Origin: Flavobacteriaceae bacterium UBA6268
Lineage (GTDB): Bacteria; Bacteroidota; Bacteroidia; Flavobacteriales; Flavobacteriaceae
Reading direction: 5' to 3'
Length of the DNA: 35,468 bases
NCBI GenBank assembly: GCA_002440705.1
Contig: DJVA01000060.1
Location: 1 to 35,468, forward strand
Part shown: positions 21,786 through 30,599 of the stretch, one piece after another
Numbering within the stretch: position 1 is the stretch's first letter
Layout of the letters: every line of letters begins with the position of its first letter
Position numbers and translations under genes: made by a program
The notes under the pieces: model-generated
What the model was told of the DNA's origin: nothing
The model's input: only the letters and a program-made list of their open reading frames with translations
Database searches by the model: none

Positions 21786-23351
21786 CTATTTGGCAATGTT
21801 TACGGCCCTGGTTTCCCGAATGACGGTTACTTTCACTTGTCCGGGATAGGTCATGTCCGTTTGGATTTTTTGGGAAATCTCAAAAGATAATTGTGCAGCC
21901 TTATCGTCGTTTACCTTTTCACTCTCCACTATAACGCGCAACTCACGCCCTGCTTGAATGGCATAAGCTTTTTGCACCCCACCAAAACCATAGGCAATGT
22001 CTTCCAGATCTTTTAAGCGTTGAATGTAGGAATCCAATACCTGGCGTCTAGCACCAGGACGTGCACCACTTATGGCATCGCAAACCTGTATGATGGGAGA
22101 CAACAAATTGGTCATCTCAATTTCATCGTGGTGGGCTCCAATAGCGTTGCACACCTCTGGCTTTTCACCATATTTTTCCGCCCATTGCATTCCCAAAATA
22201 GCATGAGGAGTTTCTGTTTCTGCTTCCGGAACTTTTCCTATATCGTGCAAAAGCCCCGCCCGTTTTGCAAGTTTGGCATTGAGCCCCAACTCTGAAGCCA
22301 TAATGCCACAAAGTCTGGCCACCTCTCTAGAGTGGTGTAAAAGATTTTGTCCATAGGAGGAGCGGTATTTCATTCTCCCAACAGCTTTAATGAGCTCTGG
22401 GTGTAGTCCGTGAATGCCTAGATCAATGACCGTTCGTTTTCCAACTTCAATGATTTCCTCTTCGATTTGCTTTGTGGTTTTTTTGACTATTTCCTCGATA
22501 CGGGCCGGATGTATCCTACCGTCCGTGACCAATTTATGCAAGGAAAGTCTAGCGATTTCCCTTCTCACGGAATCAAAGCAAGAAAGAATAATGGCCTCAG
22601 GAGTATCATCCACAATGATTTCGACACCGGTAGCTGCTTCAATAGCTCGGATATTTCGCCCTTCGCGGCCAATAATCCGTCCTTTTACATCATCGCTTTC
22701 TAGATTGAAAACAGACACGCAGTTTTCGATGGCTTCTTCAGTACCAATCCTTTGAATGGTATTGATGATAATTTTTTTGGCATCCTGCTGGGCTGTCATC
22801 TTAGCTTCTTCCAGCGTTGTTTGAATGAAGGCCATGGCATCGGTCTTTGCTTCACTTCGCAAGCTTTCCACCAATTGCGCCTTGGCATCTTCGGCAGAAA
22901 GGCTCGAAATGACTTCCAACTGTTCTATTTGGCTTCGGTGCATTTTTTCAACCTCGGCTTCCTTCTTTTCCAACACTTTCAGTTTTTCATCATAGCCCTG
23001 CAATTTGCCTTCAAGCTCGGCATTTAACTTTTTATTTTTGGCCAGTTCGTTGGAAACCTGCGATTCTTTATCACGCGTTCGCTTTTCGGCCTCTGCAATT
23101 TTTTTGTCACGTCCCAAGATAACCTTTTCATGCTCGGATTTGAGTTCGATAAACTTTTCCTTTGCTTGCAGTATTTTTTCTTTTTTTAATGCTTCGGCAT
23201 TGGCATTGGCCTCTTTTAAGATAGATGTCGCATTTTTTTTAGCAGACTTAATGACTTGAGACGCGTTGTTTCGCTCGAGCATTTTAGCCACAAAAAAACC
23301 GATTGCCAAACCTACCACACCAATGATGATGTATGTAATGATATGATCCAT
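21786..23351 (-). CDS. rny: Ribonuclease Y
   Basis: A 521-residue membrane-anchored endoribonuclease that starts mRNA decay. The N-terminal span (about 4-22) is followed by a long coiled coil (30-170). The KH RNA-binding domain has GREG at 228-231 within KGRIIGREGRNIRAIEAATG. The HD domain has the catalytic HD at 369-370 in AGLLHDIGK, with HHSREVARLCG just before it. Length and domain order are those of canonical RNase Y. The start at 23351 gives MDHIITYIIIG directly at the membrane helix. It is preceded by the probable 6S RNA at 23371-23540 on the same strand. Confidence 0.95.
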   Translation of the reverse strand: MDHIITYIIIGVVGLAIGFFVAKMLERNNASQVIKSAKKNATSILKEANANAEALKKEKILQAKEKFIELKSEHEKVILGRDKKIAEAEKRTRDKESQVSNELAKNKKLNAELEGKLQGYDEKLKVLEKKEAEVEKMHRSQIEQLEVISSLSAEDAKAQLVESLRSEAKTDAMAFIQTTLEEAKMTAQQDAKKIIINTIQRIGTEEAIENCVSVFNLESDDVKGRIIGREGRNIRAIEAATGVEIIVDDTPEAIILSCFDSVRREIARLSLHKLVTDGRIHPARIEEIVKKTTKQIEEEIIEVGKRTVIDLGIHGLHPELIKAVGRMKYRSSYGQNLLHHSREVARLCGIMASELGLNAKLAKRAGLLHDIGKVPEAETETPHAILGMQWAEKYGEKPEVCNAIGAHHDEIEMTNLLSPIIQVCDAISGARPGARRQVLDSYIQRLKDLEDIAYGFGGVQKAYAIQAGRELRVIVESEKVNDDKAAQLSFEISQKIQTDMTYPGQVKVTVIRETRAVNIAK

Positions 23352-23370
23352 GCTAGCTGTTTTATTGAAT

Positions 23371-23540
23371 AAAAAAAGCCTACATTAATATTGCGATTTT
23401 GAATAAACTCCTTAAAACATGTTTAGGGCTAACAAGCTGGTCAAGTATCCGCTCGAGGACGGCTCGCTTTTACAACTTCAACTCACCCTTTTTAAAGAAT
23501 TCTTGTTGAGTTTACCAAAAATTAGTATTAATGTAGGCAG
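23371..23540 (-). ncRNA. ssrS: Probable 6S RNA
   Basis: The 214-base gap between zapA and rny holds no open frame but has a long rod-like fold on the minus strand. The ends pair perfectly over 13 bp (GCCTACATTAATA at 23378-23390 with TATTAATGTAGGC at 23526-23538). A second stem TAAACTC/GAGTTTA lies inside, then further pairing up to a GC-rich tip around GCGAGCCGTCC. A run of seven U (23371-23377) follows the closing stem, like a terminator end. The length of about 168 bases, end-to-end closing stem, open middle and location beside zapA all match 6S RNA, which in Proteobacteria also lies next to zapA. 6S binds RNA polymerase and lowers stationary-phase transcription. A covariance search has not been run, so identity is probable, not certain. 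Confidence 0.65.
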
Positions 23541-23565
23541 TAACCTTTTGTTATTTTAAAGAACG

Positions 23566-23856
23566 TTATGCTAAGTGATCCTGCAGAAGTTGGTTGAGGG
23601 CTTCGAGCTTCTCTTCTACTTCATGTTGATCGTTTTCATTGTCTATTCCACGCTGTTCTACCTGGGCTGCAAACTGTAGGGCGCACATGGCCAACACATC
23701 CTGCTTGTCCCTTACGGCATAACTTTGTTCAAAACGCCGGATCATTTCTTCAATTTTCTTGGCCGCCTTCCGAAGGCCTTCTTCCTGTTCGGGCTTGATG
23801 GTTAATGGGTACACCCGATCGGCAATTGAAATTTTAATCTTTAACGCGTTCGACAT
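23566..23856 (-). CDS. zapA: Cell division protein ZapA
   Basis: A 96-residue ZapA-family protein: the globular N-terminus KIKISIADRVYPLTIKPEQE, then EGLRKAAKKIEEMIRRFEQSYAVRDKQDVLAMCALQFAAQ, then a C-terminal coiled coil. ZapA binds and bundles FtsZ filaments at the division ring. An upstream in-frame ATG at 23886 would add ten residues overlapping the preceding gene's end, so the ATG at 23856 (MSNALKIKI) is chosen. It lies ten bases after the coiled-coil gene and 25 bases before the probable 6S RNA. Confidence 0.9.
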   Translation of the reverse strand: MSNALKIKISIADRVYPLTIKPEQEEGLRKAAKKIEEMIRRFEQSYAVRDKQDVLAMCALQFAAQVEQRGIDNENDQHEVEEKLEALNQLLQDHLA

Positions 23857-23866
23857 GAATTTTATT

Positions 23867-24157
23867 TTATTCGGAAAGATGTGCAATGCATTGATCTATT
23901 TCCCGAACAAGCGCATTTATTTTGAGTTTTGTATCACGTTTATATTGGTCGCTGCCAAGCATTGAATTGGCTACTTTAAGGTTCTCAAACTGTTCTTTCC
24001 AATCGTCCAATTGTTTTTTCAGTGCTTGGTTTTTGGACGATAGGTTTTGCAAGTCCTGCTCCAATTGAACATTTTTTTGCTTCATTTTTTCATAGCGGTG
24101 AAGCAGCTTGCTTATCCTATTTTCCAAAGAGTCAACGATTTCGGAAAGTTGAGTCAT
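23867..24157 (-). CDS. Small coiled-coil protein, likely division partner of ZapA
   Basis: A 96-residue protein that is almost entirely predicted coiled coil: LENRISKLLHRYEKMKQKN, VQLEQDLQNLSSKNQALKKQL, then a short C-terminal helix TKLKINALVREIDQCIAHL. It resembles ZapB in size and character, but short coiled coils converge easily, so homology is not claimed. In Bacteroidota this gene is regularly found directly before zapA, which supports a shared division role. It is transcribed from the promoter at 24185-24215 and is the first gene of the operon. Confidence 0.8.
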   Translation of the reverse strand: MTQLSEIVDSLENRISKLLHRYEKMKQKNVQLEQDLQNLSSKNQALKKQLDDWKEQFENLKVANSMLGSDQYKRDTKLKINALVREIDQCIAHLSE

Positions 24158-24184
24158 TCAAAGACCTTTTCAATACTTATCTTA

Positions 24185-24215
24185 CAAATTTACTATTCGG
24201 TTACAAATATGCCAA
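24185..24215 (-). promoter_or_regulatory. Promoter of the coiled-coil/zapA operon
   Basis: On the minus strand, TTG (24215-24213), 20 bases, then TAAATTTG (24192-24185) fits the Bacteroidota -33/-7 consensus fully. It lies 27 bases before the ATG at 24157. Confidence 0.6.
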
Positions 24216-24302
24216 CAGTTTTCGGTATTTTTTTGTAATATTGATTCCCGAGTACAATAAAAAGCATCACTCCCCATTTATTTACTAGTAACGATTTTGA
24301 AG

Positions 24303-25994
24303 ATGAAGAAACTTTGGGTTTTCCTTTTGCTATGTCCCCCGTTTGCATTCTCCCAAGACGCCGTCCCGAATGATTACTTTCAAAATCCTTTGGACATTCC
24401 ATTGTTCTTGTCGGGGAATTTTGGCGAACTGCGGAGCAATCATTTCCACAGTGGCCTGGATATAAAGACACAACAAAAAACCGGACTCCCGGTATTTGCT
24501 GCTGCCGATGGCTACGTAAAACGCATCAAAGTATCCCAATACGGCTATGGGAAGGCGCTCTATGTGCAACATGCCAACGGTTACAGTACGGTTTATGCGC
24601 ATTTGGACCGTTATGCAGGCGACATACAAAAATATGTGAAGGAGAACCAGTACAACAAAGAATCGTACGAAATTGAATTATTTCCCAATTCCGAACTCTT
24701 GAAAGTCAAAAAAGGAGACATCATTGCGTATTCAGGAAACAGTGGAAGCAGTGGGGGGCCTCATTTGCATTTTGAGATTAGGGACAATGCCTCCAGGCCT
24801 ATGAACCCCATGCTCTTTGGAATTGATATCCCAGACGAACGGGTACCATTAATTAATAGTGTATTTGCCTACCCTTCATCCGAAGGAGCGCAGGTAAATG
24901 GGTCTGAAAACCCCGTTAAACTTCGCTTGGTCAGGCAGCAAGACGGCTCCTACACTACCGAGAGCATCAAGGCTGTCGGGAAAATAGGTTTTGGAGTTTC
25001 CGCCTACGATCAACAAAACGGGGCTACCAACAAGAACGGCACCTACGAAATCAAAACGACCTACAATGGGGAAGAGCGATTTAAAGTGCTGTTCAACAAA
25101 TTTTCCTTCGATGAGACCCGTTACCTCAATCGCTACATCGATTATGGGTACTTTGAGACCAATAAAAGCCGTGTGCAAAAATTATTCAGGGAAAGCAATA
25201 ACCCTTTAAGCATTTTTGCGCAGGAAGCAGAACATGGATACATTACCATCGAGGATGGGTTAACCTCCATTTACACGATCGAAGTGAGCGATTTCAAAGG
25301 AAACAAAGTAGCCATTACCATTCCCATTGAAGGAAAACAAGAGCCCGTTACCATCCCAAAAAGCATTCAGAAAACCCAAGATTATATTGTTTGCAATCAA
25401 GGCACGTCAATCAGTAAAGGGAAATTTCAAATTTACATACCTTCAGAAAGCCTATACGAGGATACCTACCTCCATATTGAAGCCAAGGGTGATACCCTCG
25501 ATTTTCACGAGGATGTAATCCCCATCCACAGCAGCATCACCCTAACTGTTGATGCATCCAACTACGAAAAGAATGATCTTGAGAAATTGTTCATCGGTCG
25601 GTTGAACTACAAAGGAGTCCCCTATTACAATACCACCCAGCGTGACGGCTCCAAACTTTCGGCCAGGATCCGAACTTTCGGCTCTTATTGCATCGCGATG
25701 GACACCGTGGCCCCTACCATTACCCCCCTGAATTTTGCCGATGGCAAATGGATCAGCAAAAATAAAACCTTAGAGCTTAAAATCGAAGATGTGGAAAGTG
25801 GGGTTAGTTCCTACAGGGCAACCCTGAATGGCAAATTCATTTTGACGGAATACGATTATAAAAAAGACCTACTCGTATATGATTTTGACGATAACGTCGT
25901 TGATGATACTGAAAACAATTTAAAAGTCATTGTTGTAGATAATGTGGGAAATAGTACTACATTTGAAGCAACATTTTTTCGGAAACCCTTATAA
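24303..25994 (+). CDS. M23 (LytM-type) peptidoglycan endopeptidase, multidomain
   Basis: A 563-residue exported protein with signal peptide 1-18, ending FAFSQ. The M23 domain (about 30-165) has zinc ligands His49 and Asp53 (HFHSGLD) and His156 (HLHFE), and the catalytic His100 (YAHL) and His154, so it looks active. It would cut peptide cross-links in peptidoglycan. The remaining 400 residues are Ig-like beta domains, including VAPTITPLNFADGKWIS and IEDVESGVSSYRATLNGKF near the C-terminus. A TTG two codons upstream is in frame; the ATG at 24303 is preferred. The TonB receptor starts nine bases after the stop. Confidence 0.9.
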   Translation: MKKLWVFLLLCPPFAFSQDAVPNDYFQNPLDIPLFLSGNFGELRSNHFHSGLDIKTQQKTGLPVFAAADGYVKRIKVSQYGYGKALYVQHANGYSTVYAHLDRYAGDIQKYVKENQYNKESYEIELFPNSELLKVKKGDIIAYSGNSGSSGGPHLHFEIRDNASRPMNPMLFGIDIPDERVPLINSVFAYPSSEGAQVNGSENPVKLRLVRQQDGSYTTESIKAVGKIGFGVSAYDQQNGATNKNGTYEIKTTYNGEERFKVLFNKFSFDETRYLNRYIDYGYFETNKSRVQKLFRESNNPLSIFAQEAEHGYITIEDGLTSIYTIEVSDFKGNKVAITIPIEGKQEPVTIPKSIQKTQDYIVCNQGTSISKGKFQIYIPSESLYEDTYLHIEAKGDTLDFHEDVIPIHSSITLTVDASNYEKNDLEKLFIGRLNYKGVPYYNTTQRDGSKLSARIRTFGSYCIAMDTVAPTITPLNFADGKWISKNKTLELKIEDVESGVSSYRATLNGKFILTEYDYKKDLLVYDFDDNVVDDTENNLKVIVVDNVGNSTTFEATFFRKPL

Positions 25995-26003
25995 TTTGCA
26001 CTT

Positions 26004-28466
26004 TTGAAAACGATACAGCTACCGTTCCTGCTTCTATTTGGCTTGTTAAGTTCTTGTATTTTTGCTCAAACCGCTACCCTTCGCGGAATCATTTTTGACG
26101 AACAGGATAACGTGGTACCTGGAGCTACCGTTTCGTATGATGACAAAGGTACCCTCTCCGACGACAATGGAGTCTACGTTCTTGAAATACCCGCCAATAG
26201 GGAAGTTGTAGTCACTTTTTCCTATTTGGGCCTTAAAGATGTGGTCTTGAAAGTAACGCTGGGCCCTAATGAAGACTACGAGGTAAATCCCCAGATGAAA
26301 ACCGATATTGAAACCATCGGGGTGGTCATTGATGTTAAAAGGCGAAAACGTATTGAGGGCATACAAACGATCTCTCCTGAACTAGCCCGGAAATTGGTTG
26401 GTGTCAATGCAGGGGTTGAAAACGTTTTGACATCATTACCGGGCGTTAGCAGTTATGATGAATTGAGTACCCAATACGTAGTGCGTGGCGGAAATTATGA
26501 TGAAAATCTGGTCTATGTCAATGAAATAGAAGTATACCGCCCTTTTTTGATCCGTAGCGGCCAACAAGAAGGGTTGAGTTTTGTGAATAGCGACCTCACT
26601 TCCAGTGTCGATTTTTCTGCGGGTGGATTTCAGGCAAAATATGGCGACAAACTTTCCTCTGTTTTGGACATTACCTACCGAAGGCCTACTGGCTTTGAAG
26701 CTTCTGGTGATTTTAGTCTCTTGGGCGCCAGTGTCTCTGTAGGAGGAAAGTCCAGGACAGGGCGTTTAACGGGCATTGTTGGATTGCGTTACCGCGACAA
26801 CAGCTTAGTGGTGAAAGCTAAGGAAACCGAAACCAATTTCCGTCCCCGTTTTGCGGATGCACAAACCTATCTTAACTATAAAGTGAGTAATAAATTTGAG
26901 TTGGGTTTTCTGGGCAACCTCTCCATTAATGATTATGAATACCAGCCGCTTACACGCCAGACCAATTTTGGTACTTTGGCCGATCCAAGAGCTTTGTTGG
27001 TTTTTTACGAAGGACAGGAGGACGATCGTTACAATACCTACTTTGGTGCTTTAAAAGGCACGTATGCGGTTTCAAGCAATTATACTGCAAAATTTATAGG
27101 TTCCATTTACCAAACTACCGAACAGGAATATTTTGACATTTTGGCCCAATACCGTTTGGGCGAAGTTAATACCAATATAGGCGATCAGGACTTGGGGGAG
27201 GTGGAATTTTCGGAAGGCATCGGGAGTCAGTTAACCCACGCCCGCAACGATTTGGACGCACTTATCATCAATTTTGAGCACAAAGGAGATCTCGACTTAG
27301 GGAAAAGTCAGTTAGAATATGGATTAAAATATACCCGAGAGGACATCCGCGATCGAGTTCAGGAATATGAAATCATTGATTCTGCCGGATTCTCCATACG
27401 CCCTCCCTTGGAAGACTTTGCTAACGACCAACCTTATGAGGCCTACGATTCCCCCATTGTACCCTTCAATTCCATTCGTGCCACCAACGATGTTCAAATC
27501 AATCGAATTTCGGGCTATGCCCAATGGAGTAAACGTGTGAATCTTAAAGAGCGTAGTGACCTGTACCTGAACTTTGGTGTCCGAGCACATAACTGGAATG
27601 TTAGTGGTGATGGAATCACTTCGGTTTCACAAACCGTTGTTAGCCCTAGGGCACAGGTAACCTTGAAACCCAATTGGGATATGGATATGCTCTTTAGGCT
27701 TTCGGGTGGTTTCTACCATCAACCCCCATTTTATAGGGAACTCCGCGATTCAACAGGGGCAGTAAGGCCTTCGGTAATGGCACAGCAATCCATCCACATC
27801 GTATTGGGCAACGACTACAGCTTTAAGCTTTGGGAGCGACCCTTTACGCTCAATTCAGAGCTTTATTATAAAAGACTAACCGATGTGAACCCTTATACCC
27901 TGGAAAATGTCCGTATTCGATACCGGGCCCGTAACAATGCCATTGCCTATGCCTATGGATTGGATGTTCGGCTCGCTGGTGAATTCGTTCCCGGAACCGA
28001 AAGCTGGGTGAGCCTTGGCTACCTTAAAACTGAAGAAAATATCGACGACAGGGGCTACATTTTTAGGCCTACGGATCAACGGCTTAAAATAGGCGTACTG
28101 TTTCAGGATTATGTAAAAATCATCCCCGATTTAAAAATGTATTTGAATATGGTCTACAATACAGGTCTCCCCGGCGGATCGCCCAGTTATGCAGACCCAT
28201 ATGATTTTCAAACCCGTTTGCGGGATTACAAACGGGCAGACTTGGGAATATCCTACGTGCTGATACACGATAAGAAAAGAAAAGATCATGGATGGCTTAA
28301 ACCTTTCAAAGAACTTACCATCGGTGCTGAAATTTTCAACATGTTCGATGTGCAAAATTCCATCACCAATACGTTTGTAAGAGATGTCTACACCAAGGTC
28401 CAATATGCCATCCCCAACTATTTAAGTCCAAGGGTTTACAATGTTAGATTGACCGCTAAATTTTAA
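26004..28466 (+). CDS. TonB-dependent outer-membrane receptor with carboxypeptidase-like N-terminal domain
   Basis: An 820-residue outer-membrane receptor. The start is a TTG; no ATG is nearby and this start gives the signal peptide KTIQLPFLLLFGLLSSCIFAQ. Residues about 23-105 form the CarboxypepD_reg beta-sandwich (ATLRGIIFDEQDNVVPGATV). The plug domain (about 125-230) contains TSLPGVSSYDELSTQYVVRGG and GGFQAKYGDKLSSVLDI. The rest is a 22-strand barrel ending RVYNVRLTAKF with a terminal Phe. The TonB box is not obvious. It would import a large ligand using TonB energy; the substrate is unknown and no SusD partner is present. It lies nine bases after the M23 gene and overlaps the convergent nifS-like gene by four bases. 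Confidence 0.88.
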   Translation: MKTIQLPFLLLFGLLSSCIFAQTATLRGIIFDEQDNVVPGATVSYDDKGTLSDDNGVYVLEIPANREVVVTFSYLGLKDVVLKVTLGPNEDYEVNPQMKTDIETIGVVIDVKRRKRIEGIQTISPELARKLVGVNAGVENVLTSLPGVSSYDELSTQYVVRGGNYDENLVYVNEIEVYRPFLIRSGQQEGLSFVNSDLTSSVDFSAGGFQAKYGDKLSSVLDITYRRPTGFEASGDFSLLGASVSVGGKSRTGRLTGIVGLRYRDNSLVVKAKETETNFRPRFADAQTYLNYKVSNKFELGFLGNLSINDYEYQPLTRQTNFGTLADPRALLVFYEGQEDDRYNTYFGALKGTYAVSSNYTAKFIGSIYQTTEQEYFDILAQYRLGEVNTNIGDQDLGEVEFSEGIGSQLTHARNDLDALIINFEHKGDLDLGKSQLEYGLKYTREDIRDRVQEYEIIDSAGFSIRPPLEDFANDQPYEAYDSPIVPFNSIRATNDVQINRISGYAQWSKRVNLKERSDLYLNFGVRAHNWNVSGDGITSVSQTVVSPRAQVTLKPNWDMDMLFRLSGGFYHQPPFYRELRDSTGAVRPSVMAQQSIHIVLGNDYSFKLWERPFTLNSELYYKRLTDVNPYTLENVRIRYRARNNAIAYAYGLDVRLAGEFVPGTESWVSLGYLKTEENIDDRGYIFRPTDQRLKIGVLFQDYVKIIPDLKMYLNMVYNTGLPGGSPSYADPYDFQTRLRDYKRADLGISYVLIHDKKRKDHGWLKPFKELTIGAEIFNMFDVQNSITNTFVRDVYTKVQYAIPNYLSPRVYNVRLTAKF

Positions 28467-29611
28467 TTAGTTACAAATTCCTTTAGTACCGAAACGACAT
28501 AGTCTACTTCTTCCTTGGTATTGAAACTGGAAAATGAAAAACGAATGGAAGGCTTTTGGGTTTCCCCTTTCAAAAGAAGGGCCTGAAGCACGTGGGACCC
28601 TACATTACTCCCACTTTGGCAGGCACTGCCCTGTGAGCATGCAATCCCCTTCAAATCCATCTGAAAAGTTAACATTAATCCTTTTTCGGAAGTTATGGGC
28701 AGCCCAATATTTAGAAGTGTATAGCTACTCGCGGAGGAGTTAGCGCAGTTCCCATTGAAAGTCACACCAGGTATTTCCCTAAGTAATTCTTGTTTGAAGT
28801 ATTCCTTTAGTGACAGAATATACTCTTCCTCATGATTCAAATTTTGAATGGCTATTTTCAATGCCTCTGTCATTCCTGCAATGGCATAAACCGCTTCGGT
28901 TCCAGCTCTAAGTCCGCGTTCCTGGCCTCCGCCATGAATTAATGGCTGGATAGGCATATTCTTCCTCACATAAGCAAAACCAATTCCTTTAGGGCCATGA
29001 AATTTATGGGCCGCCCCAACAGCAAAGTCTATGGGGATTTCAGAAAAATCCAAAGGATAATGTCCAACCGACTGTACGGTATCGCTATGAAAAAAGGCCC
29101 CATATTTCTTACACAGTTTGGCCGTTTCCTTTAAAGGAAGAATAGTCCCAATCTCATTATTGATGTGCATCAAGCTTACCAATGTAGCTTTCGAAGAGTG
29201 TTGCAACAACGACTCTAGGTGCCCAAAATCAAGAGTTCCATCCACATTCACCGAAACATACGCCACTTCGATTTCTTTGGTTTGCTGCAAATTTTCTACG
29301 GTATGCAGGACTGCATGGTGTTCTATGCGGCTAGTGATGATGCGCTCTACCCCTAAATCGCAAACGCAAGAATTTATGATTAGATTATCGGCCTCAGTAC
29401 CTCCTGAAGTAAATATAATTTCGGAAGGACTAGCGTTTAAAAGCTTGGCAATATCTTTTCTACAACTTTCAAGTAGAGACTTAGATGATCTTCCATAAGA
29501 GTGTGTAGATGAGGGATTTCCATATTCCGTTTTCAGAACATTGGTCATTGTATGAACAACTTCTTTCCGAAGTTCGGTGGTAGCTGCGTTATCAAAATAT
29601 ACCTTCTTCAT
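28463..29611 (-). CDS. Cysteine desulfurase (NifS/IscS family)
   Basis: A 382-residue PLP enzyme that takes sulfur from cysteine for Fe-S clusters or thiolation. Landmarks are YFDNAATTELRKEV at the start, TSGGTEADNL, the PLP His/Asp region FHSDTVQSVGHYPLD, Schiff-base Lys203 in AAHKFHGPKG, and persulfide Cys331 in GSACQSGSNVGSHVL. The loop around Cys331 is of the long IscS/NifS type, not SufS. No iscU or scaffold gene is nearby. An upstream in-frame start at 29785 would add 58 residues covering the intergenic region; the ATG at 29611 is chosen. It is divergent from the calcium-repeat lipoprotein gene. Confidence 0.9.
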   Translation of the reverse strand: MKKVYFDNAATTELRKEVVHTMTNVLKTEYGNPSSTHSYGRSSKSLLESCRKDIAKLLNASPSEIIFTSGGTEADNLIINSCVCDLGVERIITSRIEHHAVLHTVENLQQTKEIEVAYVSVNVDGTLDFGHLESLLQHSSKATLVSLMHINNEIGTILPLKETAKLCKKYGAFFHSDTVQSVGHYPLDFSEIPIDFAVGAAHKFHGPKGIGFAYVRKNMPIQPLIHGGGQERGLRAGTEAVYAIAGMTEALKIAIQNLNHEEEYILSLKEYFKQELLREIPGVTFNGNCANSSASSYTLLNIGLPITSEKGLMLTFQMDLKGIACSQGSACQSGSNVGSHVLQALLLKGETQKPSIRFSFSSFNTKEEVDYVVSVLKEFVTN

Positions 29612-29708
29612 GACGGCACCCAAAATTTTTACAAAAATACGATTTAATGATTGTAACCGTATCGGAATCGTTTGCAAAAGTGTTACTTTGCAGACAAAAT
29701 TGGCCTCA

Positions 29709-30599
29709 ATGAATTTATTTCGCGTAGTACTAGTTTGTTCGCTGTTAACTTTGAGCTGCAATGACGGTGATGTAATTGTGACCACATTCGATTTCTCAGA
29801 TAGCGACTTACAGTTCTGTGGTGGACAAGGCGGTTACCTTTTCTTCAAATTCAACGGTGCCCAAACCGAAAGCCTTTCTCTGCTGCTGGGCACAGAAGAT
29901 CAATTGTTTCTAACCACAAATACCCGTGAGTTCACTTTAAATGGCACGGCCAACTATGCCAATTATCGAATTTTCAGTGCCGAAGCTACCAGTGGTTATT
30001 TCTGTGCGGAAGTTCCTCCTACCAGCCCAGATGTCTTATCAGAATACCAAGCAAATTCGGGAACCGCCCAGTTGGTTACTACGGCAACATTTGATGATAG
30101 CGATGGCGTTTTGGCAGCTGAAGAAGGAACGGACGATACAGATGGGGATGGTCTTTTGGACTATTACGATATTGATGACGATGGGGACAACGTCCCCACC
30201 GCTCTGGAACTCGACACCGAAAATGCCGATGGTGATAATGATCCACTGACCAATCCCAAAGATACCGATGGGGACCTGATCCCTGATTATTTGGACCCTG
30301 ACGACGATAACGATGGTATCCTTACGCGTTACGAAGATGCAAATGGCGATCTGGACCCTACCAATGATATCACCGATGGTAATGGCATCCCAGATTATCT
30401 GAATTCAAATGTGTCCAATGAACATGTTGTAAACTTATATAGGGAGCATACCTATACCTTATCAAGTGATGTTACGATTCAATTAATGAATGTTTTATTC
30501 TCTAACGGAGACGAGCAAATTACTCGGGAAACGCTTGGCATGGGTACTATAGAGAATATTGCAACCGGAACCGTAACGGTAACACCAAACTTAAACTAA
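29709..30599 (+). CDS. Lipoprotein with thrombospondin type-3 calcium repeats
   Basis: A 296-residue lipoprotein with lipobox LTLSC (Cys18). The N-terminal part (20-135) is a beta-rich domain of unknown type with two Cys (QFCGG and YFCAE). Residues about 150-235 contain Asp-rich type-3 repeats (DTDGDGLLDYYDIDDDGD, DTDGDLIPDYLDPDDDND, ITDGNGIPDYLNS), which would bind several calcium ions. A short C-terminal beta segment (240-296) ends TVTVTPNLN. There is no OmpA domain or T9SS sorting signal. A TTACTTTG sequence before the start, one base off consensus, may be the -7 box. The ATG at 29709 is chosen from the lipoprotein signal. It overlaps the convergent Smr gene by four bases. Confidence 0.82.
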   Translation: MNLFRVVLVCSLLTLSCNDGDVIVTTFDFSDSDLQFCGGQGGYLFFKFNGAQTESLSLLLGTEDQLFLTTNTREFTLNGTANYANYRIFSAEATSGYFCAEVPPTSPDVLSEYQANSGTAQLVTTATFDDSDGVLAAEEGTDDTDGDGLLDYYDIDDDGDNVPTALELDTENADGDNDPLTNPKDTDGDLIPDYLDPDDDNDGILTRYEDANGDLDPTNDITDGNGIPDYLNSNVSNEHVVNLYREHTYTLSSDVTIQLMNVLFSNGDEQITRETLGMGTIENIATGTVTVTPNLN

